A stretch of 58,010 nt of DNA, from assembly GCA_964520785.1 (NCBI GenBank), contig CAZFQG010000010.1, positions 1-58,010 on the forward strand. The letters run 5' to 3'. Below are positions 51,967 to 58,010 of this stretch, one piece after another. The DNA comes from CAZFQG01 sp964520785 (GTDB lineage: Bacteria > Planctomycetota > Planctomycetia > Pirellulales > Thermoguttaceae). The number at the start of each line of letters is the position of its first letter. Position 1 is the stretch's first letter. The notes below the pieces were generated by a model, which worked only from the letters and a program-made list of their open reading frames with translations, was not told the origin of the DNA and searched no databases. A program made the translations under genes and the position numbers.

Positions 51967-54900
51967 ATGTCCCAAGAGAAACGCATAGTACCTGGAGCCG
52001 CCCCCGTTTTCGTGGCCACCCGAACTGGTGTGGGAGAAGGAAACGAGGCGACATTGGTGGGCGGAACGCGGCTTGAAGACGGCGTTGCCCTGACGCGTGG
52101 CAAAATATTGAATCCCAGCCGACTGAACCAACACGGCGTGGCGGCCGATGGAAATCCGGTCCTACTCCTGCTCGCCGCCGGAAAGGGGACGCGGTTCGGC
52201 CGCGAGCCCAAATGCATCCAGCTCTTGCATGGGAAACCCCTGGCACGATATTCCATCGACTCGTTTCACTCATTGGGTTCGAAGCACGTCATCTGCGTCG
52301 TTGGATACCGCTACGCCGAGGTGTCGGCCGCGCTGGGGGCCGACAACATCTACGTCCGTTCCGCCAACCCGACCGGGGGAACCGCGTTCGCCGTCTTCGA
52401 AGCCTTCAGTGTTTCCGATTTGGAGGAGCGAAACCCCCCACTGATTATTTGCATGGGGGACCGGGCGGTTCCGGCCAGCACCTTTCGCCGGCTCCGCGAG
52501 ACGCACTGCTTTGGGGACCGGGAGGCCGACCTGACGCTGCTGACCGCCGAGTACGTCCCACCCGCCCACCGCGGAAAGGGACGAATTCTGCGCGACGCGA
52601 GCGGGAAGGTCAAGCGGATCATCGAGGAACGCGATATCTTCAACCACCCGCCGGGACCTCATCAGGACGCGCTGCTGGCGATGACGGAAGGAAACTGCCC
52701 CCTTTACATGATCCGGGCGCGGACGCTCTTTCAATACCTGCGGAATGTCTGCAACGCCAACGCGCAGGGACAGTATTATCTGACCGACATCGTGGAGGCG
52801 CTCAGCCGCGACGGGGGAGACATCCGGACGGTCACCACCCGCCCGGCGGAACCCGAATACGAGCTGCTCTGTTCCGATGTCACCCAGCCGAAGGACATTA
52901 CCCGGCTGAAGCAGATTCTGACCACGATCACTGATTTGAGTTCCTCGGAGGAACAAGAGGCGGAGAACCTGGCGCAACGGATCGCAGCGGACCGGCCGGA
53001 AGGACAGGTCTCGGCGATCGCGAGCCAGCTTGAGGAACTGGCTCACATGGTACAACACGAGCGATTGCCGGTCTCTCCGGATCGCCCGGTCGGCATCGGG
53101 GTTTCCGGCGGGCGATTGCGGCTGGCGTTCATGCATCCGGACATGGTCCGCTTTTACGGTCCGGCCTGGCAGATGCCCATCGGCGCCGCCGACGTCGATG
53201 GCGACGAGCAGATCGTCGTCCTCGTTCAACCATCGAGCGACGGGAGAATCCACCTTTACCCCATGGATGGCGTGTACCGGGAAAACCGGGACGACATCCC
53301 CGCCGACATGGACTGCATGTACCCCGGGACGGCGATTACCGATCTCCACGCGTACGAGGCATTCGGCACGCAGCTCAGCCGCGAGGTCCTGTTGGCTTTG
53401 GGCTATTTCGACGAGGAGGAACTCGCCAGGCGTCGCGACGCGGGGCTTCCGCTGCCTCCTTCGTCCCGCTGGGTCGAGACGAGCATGCGCCGGCCGTTTC
53501 CGTTGGTGACCAACGTGCTTGGCTCATTGAGGACGCGCATTTTCGCCGGCGGTCTCCACCGGAACGCGATCCGGATGCACTTGGGGCGCGGCGCGTTCAA
53601 GGGAATGTGCGGACTGATCACCGGCCGGATTCCTTGCGGCGGGTTTTCCAGTTCCTCCGCGGTGACGGTCGGCACGCTCAACGCCCTCAATGCGCTGCAT
53701 GGCCTGAACATCCAGCCGGACGAGCTGGTCCGGTTAGCATGCCAGTCGGAGTACGGCACCGGCGTCCGCGCCGGCTCGCTGGACCAGGCAACCGAACAGT
53801 TGGGCCGCGCGGGCGCCGGCACGCTGATCTCCTCGAACCCGCGGGAGCATTTCCGGACGCTCGGGACCTATCCGATGCCGACCGACCGGATCCAGGTTTT
53901 GTTTCCCTACACTCTCGACCGCGACCGCGAGGCATGGCGATGGTCATGGGGGGCGTACGCCCGGACGCCGACCGAGGGTCCGTTGACTTCGGTGGAAACG
54001 CGAAAGATGACCGGCAAGGCGGCCGAGTGCGCCGCGATTCTCGCGCGGTTGCCGCTTACCACCGACTTTTTCACGGAGGTCCAAAGCGACCTTGTCGGCC
54101 AGGGGCGCCTGGGCCGGGAACGGGCGGCCTGGATCTGCTCGATTCTCCGCCGGATGCCCCTGAACATCGCTAAGAAGGAACTCCGCGAGCGGGTCTTGGG
54201 CAACCGCGACTGGTACGTGGAACAACTGATGGAAGTCCAAGGACTCGATGACGAAGCCGCCGGCCGGGCCGCCGACGCCACGATCGAGGCGATTTTTTCC
54301 GGGTGGCGGGAACCGTTGGTCCGGTATCCCTCCGCCGACGGCTCGATCCGCTGGGAAAGGGGCGTTCCGCTCCGCGCGATGCTGGCCTACCTCTTCGGCG
54401 AGGTCGCCAAGAATTTTCACCTGGTCCATCATCCCGAGGACTGGATCGCGACGGTGACCGCTTCGCAGCGCGGGGACCGTTGCGTGGAGATCGCATGCGA
54501 CGCTCTACCGGGGCGGGCCGAAATGGAAAAGCCGCTACCCTGGGAAGAAGGGGCCGAGGGACCGGCACTCTTGGACCGCTGGTTGAAGCATTGCGGCGCT
54601 AGGCCGTTCGACTTCAACCAGGGCCTTTCGGACGCCGAGCTTTCCGCGCCGGAGCCTCCCGATTTCCGCGCCTTGCGCGGCTCGAACTTCTTCCGCGGCC
54701 TCGCCCTGATCGACCTGGCCGAGGCGATGCTGAAGCGAGCCTTCGGCGCGGGCGCCGTCGCCGTCCGGGTGAACGCGGCCGGCCAGGGGGATTTCTTCCA
54801 GGTCCACGTCGACAAACACCGGGTCGAGCCGGACGACGTCAAGCAGTTTCTCCGCGCGGCCTTCTACCAGCGGTTCGGTCTGACGCCGGAAACCGAATTC

Positions 54901-55017
54901 GTGGAACCGCACAGCGGCGGTGGAGCCGTCGGCGTACGGCTGAGCCGCTACAGTCTGCTGCCGAATCTCATCCGCCGCCTCCGCATGAGGGAATTGAAAC
55001 GTAAGGAAGGAAAGTGA
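51967..55017 (+). CDS. Sugar nucleotidyltransferase-GHMP kinase fusion
   Basis: The 1016-residue protein has an N-terminal nucleotidyltransferase (about 60-330) with LLAAGKGTRFG (residues 69-78), K-type substrate block, and CMGDRAVPAS in the metal region. A short linker precedes a galactokinase-like half: a degenerate signature GRLRLAFMHPDMVRFYG (about residue 380), IPCGGFSSSSAVTVG as GHMP ATP-binding motif (about 555), and a C-terminal GAGAVAVRVNAAGQGDFFQV block. It may phosphorylate a sugar at C1 and then make the nucleotide sugar. The fucose enzyme FKP has a comparable order, but its N-terminal half is of another family. The symporter gene follows after 7 bases. The open frame extends to 51277, but that part overlaps the M24 gene. 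Confidence 0.8.
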   Translation: MSQEKRIVPGAAPVFVATRTGVGEGNEATLVGGTRLEDGVALTRGKILNPSRLNQHGVAADGNPVLLLLAAGKGTRFGREPKCIQLLHGKPLARYSIDSFHSLGSKHVICVVGYRYAEVSAALGADNIYVRSANPTGGTAFAVFEAFSVSDLEERNPPLIICMGDRAVPASTFRRLRETHCFGDREADLTLLTAEYVPPAHRGKGRILRDASGKVKRIIEERDIFNHPPGPHQDALLAMTEGNCPLYMIRARTLFQYLRNVCNANAQGQYYLTDIVEALSRDGGDIRTVTTRPAEPEYELLCSDVTQPKDITRLKQILTTITDLSSSEEQEAENLAQRIAADRPEGQVSAIASQLEELAHMVQHERLPVSPDRPVGIGVSGGRLRLAFMHPDMVRFYGPAWQMPIGAADVDGDEQIVVLVQPSSDGRIHLYPMDGVYRENRDDIPADMDCMYPGTAITDLHAYEAFGTQLSREVLLALGYFDEEELARRRDAGLPLPPSSRWVETSMRRPFPLVTNVLGSLRTRIFAGGLHRNAIRMHLGRGAFKGMCGLITGRIPCGGFSSSSAVTVGTLNALNALHGLNIQPDELVRLACQSEYGTGVRAGSLDQATEQLGRAGAGTLISSNPREHFRTLGTYPMPTDRIQVLFPYTLDRDREAWRWSWGAYARTPTEGPLTSVETRKMTGKAAECAAILARLPLTTDFFTEVQSDLVGQGRLGRERAAWICSILRRMPLNIAKKELRERVLGNRDWYVEQLMEVQGLDDEAAGRAADATIEAIFSGWREPLVRYPSADGSIRWERGVPLRAMLAYLFGEVAKNFHLVHHPEDWIATVTASQRGDRCVEIACDALPGRAEMEKPLPWEEGAEGPALLDRWLKHCGARPFDFNQGLSDAELSAPEPPDFRALRGSNFFRGLALIDLAEAMLKRAFGAGAVAVRVNAAGQGDFFQVHVDKHRVEPDDVKQFLRAAFYQRFGLTPETEFVEPHSGGGAVGVRLSRYSLLPNLIRRLRMRELKRKEGK

Positions 55018-55024
55018 GCGACCC

Positions 55025-56566
55025 ATGCTGCTGAGCACGCTGGACCTGGTCGTCATCGTCGCCTATTTCGCCGGGCTGTCGCTGATGGGACTCTACTTCT
55101 CGAAACGGCAGACCTCCGAGGAGACGTACTTCGTCGGCAACCGCCGGATGCCCTGGCTTCTCGTCGGCGTCAGCGTGATGGCGACGCTCGTGTCGACCGT
55201 CTCCTACGTGTCGCTCCCGGGAGAGATGATCCGCAACGGGATCGGCTATTTCACGTCGGTGCTGGCTCTGTTTCTGGTCGTGCCGGCGGTGAACCGCCTG
55301 ATCATCCCCGCCCTGATGCGGCTGCCGGTGACCAGCGTCTATCAATATTACGAAACGCGGTTCGGCGGAAGCACGCGGACCCTCGCCGCGGTCGTGTTCA
55401 TCGTCATGCGGCTGGTCTGGATCGGCCTGATCATCTACACGGCCTCGTTCGCCGTGGCGGAGATGACCGGGTGGAGCATGACGACCGTGATCTTGCTCCT
55501 GGGTGTCATCACGACCTTCTACACGACGATCGGCGGGGCCGAAGCGACGATCTGGTCCGGCTTCCTGCAGGGCCTGCTTTTGATGGGCGGGGCGCTGTTC
55601 ATCCCGGTTTACGTAGCGCTGAAGACCGGCGTCGGTCCTTGGGGCTGGTGGGACGTGTTCTCCCAGGCCGGCAGGGGCCACGTCCCGGTCTTCAGTTTCG
55701 ATCCGAGCACGCGGGTTTCGATCGTCGGGATCATCATCACGTTCTTCTGCTGGCACCTGTGTACCCACGGCGCCGACCAGGTCGCCGCGCAGCGCTACCT
55801 GAGCACCTCGTCGGTCCGCTCCGCGCGGAGCAGCGTGTGGGTAATGGCACTCTCGACGCTCATCCTCATGAGCTCGCTGATGTTCGCCGGGCTGGCCGTC
55901 TTCTTCTTCTATTGGCAGCAATCCGGGCTGACGGTGGAACGGTTCCAGGAGAAGATCGCCCCCGTCGCGGATGCCCAGATGCCGGCGTTCATCGCCGGAG
56001 AACTTCCCTCCGGCGTCTCGGGGCTTCTGCTGGCGGCCCTTTTGGCCGCGGCCATGTCGAGCCTCAGCGGCGGCATGAACTCCGTCTCCTCCGTCGTCAC
56101 CACCGATTTCTTCGACCGCTTCCGTTCCCCGGGTAAGGAGGGGAAAAGCGTGGCCGTCGCCATGACGAGCACCATCGTTTCAGGGGCGATGGGGATCGGC
56201 TTCGCCTTCGCCGTAACCGCCCTCATGGCCGCGGTCGAGTGGAATCTCGTCGATCTGATCGAGCGGATCAACCACCTCTTCGTCGCCCCCCTGGGCGGGC
56301 TGTTCTTCGCCGGCGTCCTCTTCCGGCGCGTCGGGGCCGCGGCCGCCCTCATCGGCTTCGCCGCCGGAGTCCTCACCAGCTTCCTCGTCTCCTTCAGCGA
56401 GACCCTCTTCTCCGCTTTTTTCCCCGACTCGGCCGGAATCTCCTTCATGTGGATCATGCCCGCGTCCTTCATCGCCAGCCTGGGCGTCTCCTACATCGCC
56501 GGCCATTTCCTCCCACCCCCAACGGCAAAGCAACTCGCGGCGCTGAGGGTTGGGGAAGGGGAGTGA
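55025..56566 (+). CDS. Sodium:solute symporter family transporter
   Basis: This 513-residue membrane protein has about 13 hydrophobic segments and the SSS-family layout (LDLVVIVAYFAGLSLMGLYF at the N-terminus; ISMRLVW-type TM4; GGAEATIWSGFLQGLLLMGG; GADQVAAQRYLSTSS; LLLAALLAAAMSSLSGGMNS with the SSLSGGMN-like block). It takes up a small solute, often a sugar, with sodium. It starts 7 bases after the kinase fusion stop, so the pair is probably co-transcribed and the transporter may import the sugar that the fusion activates. Substrate unknown. Confidence 0.92.
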   Translation: MLLSTLDLVVIVAYFAGLSLMGLYFSKRQTSEETYFVGNRRMPWLLVGVSVMATLVSTVSYVSLPGEMIRNGIGYFTSVLALFLVVPAVNRLIIPALMRLPVTSVYQYYETRFGGSTRTLAAVVFIVMRLVWIGLIIYTASFAVAEMTGWSMTTVILLLGVITTFYTTIGGAEATIWSGFLQGLLLMGGALFIPVYVALKTGVGPWGWWDVFSQAGRGHVPVFSFDPSTRVSIVGIIITFFCWHLCTHGADQVAAQRYLSTSSVRSARSSVWVMALSTLILMSSLMFAGLAVFFFYWQQSGLTVERFQEKIAPVADAQMPAFIAGELPSGVSGLLLAALLAAAMSSLSGGMNSVSSVVTTDFFDRFRSPGKEGKSVAVAMTSTIVSGAMGIGFAFAVTALMAAVEWNLVDLIERINHLFVAPLGGLFFAGVLFRRVGAAAALIGFAAGVLTSFLVSFSETLFSAFFPDSAGISFMWIMPASFIASLGVSYIAGHFLPPPTAKQLAALRVGEGE

Positions 56567-56872
56567 GGGAGATCGTCGGAGCCAAAAGGTTGCCTTCATC
56601 CGTATCTCTCCGTGTTTGATCCGTGGCCTGGAAAAGAAAACAGAGGCCGGCTACGAATTTCCACGGATAGGGGATGGGCACGAATGGCCGGAGTGAAGAG
56701 ACATGGACCCATTATTCGAGTCGAGGGCGTTGGTTCGTGTGCGTTGTTACGGGAGGTGAAGGACCGCGGCGTCCTCTTCATATAGCGCGGCGGACCCGTG
56801 GATAGCCGTGGTGCCTCATGGTCCTGGTGTCCACATGGTCCTCCACGGTTCTTGAACTCACCCAGCGGAGGG
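56567..56872. other. Intergenic region between convergent genes
   Basis: About 300 bases with no gene and no obvious terminator stem. Confidence 0.4.
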
Positions 56873-57508
56873 CTACGGCTTTTCAAAATGCATTGTATAG
56901 GCGATGCGACTACCGAAACAGGCCGTTTTGTGGAAACCGACGGCCTCGACGAGCCGCTCTACCGTGCGACGGCGCTGGAAATGGGGGTCGAAGATGATTT
57001 CAGTGACGGACAGTACCCCGCCGGGTTTCAGTGCGTCAAAGATTTCCTGAAGTGCCGCTTCGCGATCCGGAATCTCTCCCAGGACCGTCACGAGCAATGC
57101 TCGGTCGAAGCCGTTGGGTTCAAGCCGGCCTTCGCCCAGCCCTGTTTGAAGAAACTCGATGTTCTCCAAATTCGCGGCCTGGGCCTTCGCACTGACGCGG
57201 TCGAGCATTCCGGTTTGGATATCGAGTGCCACCACTCGGCCCGTTTCTCCGACGTGCTCGGCCAAGGGGATAGTGAGCCGTCCTGGACCGCACCCGGCAT
57301 CCAGTATGACCATGCCGGGCTCCACGCCCAGGTACTCAATGATGACCGCCGCCCGATTAGTCCTTGTGAACGGATTGTCCAACTCCACCATCCACCGCAA
57401 CCACACGGGGCACGGCAGCGATCGGCCACGCGAGGCGAACCGCCAAGTCAGTGGGACGAGAACCGCGAGGGCGGCAAGTGCGACGACGAGGTAAATGAAG
57501 GTCTGCAT
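56873..57508 (-). CDS. Class I SAM-dependent methyltransferase
   Basis: The 211-residue protein has an N-terminal membrane segment (LVVALAALAVLVPLTW, residues 7-22), then a Rossmann methyltransferase domain with motif I VILDAGCGPGRLTI, motif II VVALDIQTGML and motif IV-V region FDRALLVTVLGEIPD. The end, ACFGSRIAYTMHFEKP, is typical of the UbiE/Methyltransf_11 group. The substrate is unknown; the membrane anchor suggests a lipid or quinone-type acceptor. The gene is just downstream of the unknown gene at 57518 with a 9-base gap, so they are likely co-transcribed. Confidence 0.86.
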   Translation of the reverse strand: MQTFIYLVVALAALAVLVPLTWRFASRGRSLPCPVWLRWMVELDNPFTRTNRAAVIIEYLGVEPGMVILDAGCGPGRLTIPLAEHVGETGRVVALDIQTGMLDRVSAKAQAANLENIEFLQTGLGEGRLEPNGFDRALLVTVLGEIPDREAALQEIFDALKPGGVLSVTEIIFDPHFQRRRTVERLVEAVGFHKTACFGSRIAYTMHFEKP

Positions 57509-57517
57509 TGGGTGATG

Positions 57518-57994
57518 TTATACTTCCGCCAAAATTGCCACGTAGTTCTTTCCGTACTTCTTCGCGCATTTGGGGCAGGTGGTGTAGAAGAAGTAGAGTC
57601 GCTTCGGTTCCTTGCCTTGGTTCTTGAGGTACTCCTGCATCTCTTTCACCCATTTCCCGATGTTTCGATAGGGGCCCTCGAAGACCTTCGAGAGGAACGT
57701 GCCGGAGATGGTCGCCATGTGGGCGCCGGGGATGTCCCTGGTCACTTCGATGTAGACGTCGGCACCCCAGAGGGAGTTTTCATCGGACAGAACGACCATC
57801 GTCTCGGGAAAGGCATCAGCCCTTTCGATCGGCTCGACGTTGCGTTTCATGACGCCGCCGAAGTTCAGCGGGATGTGGAAAAAGCTCCGCACCCGGTCTT
57901 TTACGAAACGGCGGTTCTCCCAATGCAGTTCCTTTTCGTCACACGGCTCGGGATCGAAAGGGGGGCAGCATTCGGTGGTGAAGTCGGTTGGCAT
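57518..57994 (-). CDS. Conserved protein of unknown function
   Basis: The 158-residue protein has an N-terminal CCPPFDPEPCDEKELHWENR, a middle KDRVRSFFHIPLNFGGVMKR and a C-terminal Cys pair, YTTCPKCAKKYGKNYVAI. The ribosome binding site AAAGGAG lies just before the ATG. I recall similar proteins in many bacteria, sometimes called hydrolase, without proof of activity. The Cys pairs could hold zinc or a disulfide. It precedes the methyltransferase gene on the same strand. Confidence 0.72.
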   Translation of the reverse strand: MPTDFTTECCPPFDPEPCDEKELHWENRRFVKDRVRSFFHIPLNFGGVMKRNVEPIERADAFPETMVVLSDENSLWGADVYIEVTRDIPGAHMATISGTFLSKVFEGPYRNIGKWVKEMQEYLKNQGKEPKRLYFFYTTCPKCAKKYGKNYVAILAEV

Positions 57995-58010
57995 GGTTTT
58001 CTCCTTTCGG

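Noticed and set aside
1..58010. CRISPR array
   Set aside because: No array of regularly spaced direct repeats with unique spacers was found; the two tandem repeats have no spacers.
1..58010. tRNA or rRNA genes
   Set aside because: No cloverleaf-like segment or rRNA consensus was recognised by eye; a tRNAscan or Rfam search would be needed to exclude them.

Overview
The window is a 58 kb GC-rich chromosomal piece that most likely comes from a planctomycete or a close relative in the PVC group. This is inferred from gene content, not from a marker gene: a PEP-CTERM exosortase substrate with dockerin-like repeats, two exported Cys-Pro-repeat proteins, a DUF4838 glycosidase-like protein, a TadG-like protein, a CsrA-receiver fusion, and LptE- and BamD-like outer-membrane assembly genes. 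No rRNA, tRNA or CRISPR array was recognised. A run of ten Ns at 37814-37823 marks an assembly gap.

Layout. 1-1.9 kb is mobile-element debris: a degenerate repeat, the C-terminal end of an IS3-type transposase, and the 3' half of a group II intron (reverse transcriptase fragment plus a domain V/VI-like RNA). 1.9-5.2 kb holds pgsA, a GT4 glycosyltransferase and a convergent PEP-CTERM protein with a papain/C39-like Cys-His-Asp pattern. 5.9-10.9 kb is a signalling pair: a 1354-residue CheB-CheR-PAS-histidine kinase-receiver hybrid convergent with a CsrA-receiver fusion. 11.5-15.8 kb holds a Cys-rich exported protein behind a leader with a terminator-like hairpin, a SurA/PpiC foldase and a nucleoside hydrolase. 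16-19.7 kb is a defence-like patch: a nuclease-like pseudogene with an in-frame TGA, convergent with a single-chain type IIG/ISP restriction-modification enzyme. 20-24.4 kb holds a coiled-coil microprotein, a MEMO remnant in front of an intact AMMECR1 gene, a ketoacyl synthase III and a lipoprotein alpha/beta hydrolase.

25.1-30.6 kb is a compact minus-strand housekeeping operon (ybeY, corC-like, recO, bamD-like, lptE-like, folP) that begins after an intrinsic terminator ending the second Cys-rich gene. 31.8-33.5 kb has cutA overlapping an orphan lutB-like gene. 33.6-34.8 kb is a TadG-like gene without an ordinary start codon, and 35.1-37.4 kb is the DUF4838 protein. 37.7-41.9 kb contains unknown proteins, a cysteine desulfurase coupled to a 101-residue protein, and a three-gene operon with two V4R-like proteins. 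42.2-47.3 kb has a paralogous lipoprotein hydrolase, nadC and a PA14-PKD-TPR protein. 47.8-56.6 kb has an SDR gene divergent from an OleC-like adenylating enzyme, an M24 peptidase, a sugar nucleotidyltransferase-GHMP kinase fusion and a sodium/solute symporter. The window ends with a methyltransferase and a conserved unknown protein.

The most promising leads for new biology are the CsrA-receiver/hybrid-kinase pair, the modular Cys-Pro proteins with their leader, the V4R-like operon, and the kinase/nucleotidyltransferase fusion paired with a transporter.
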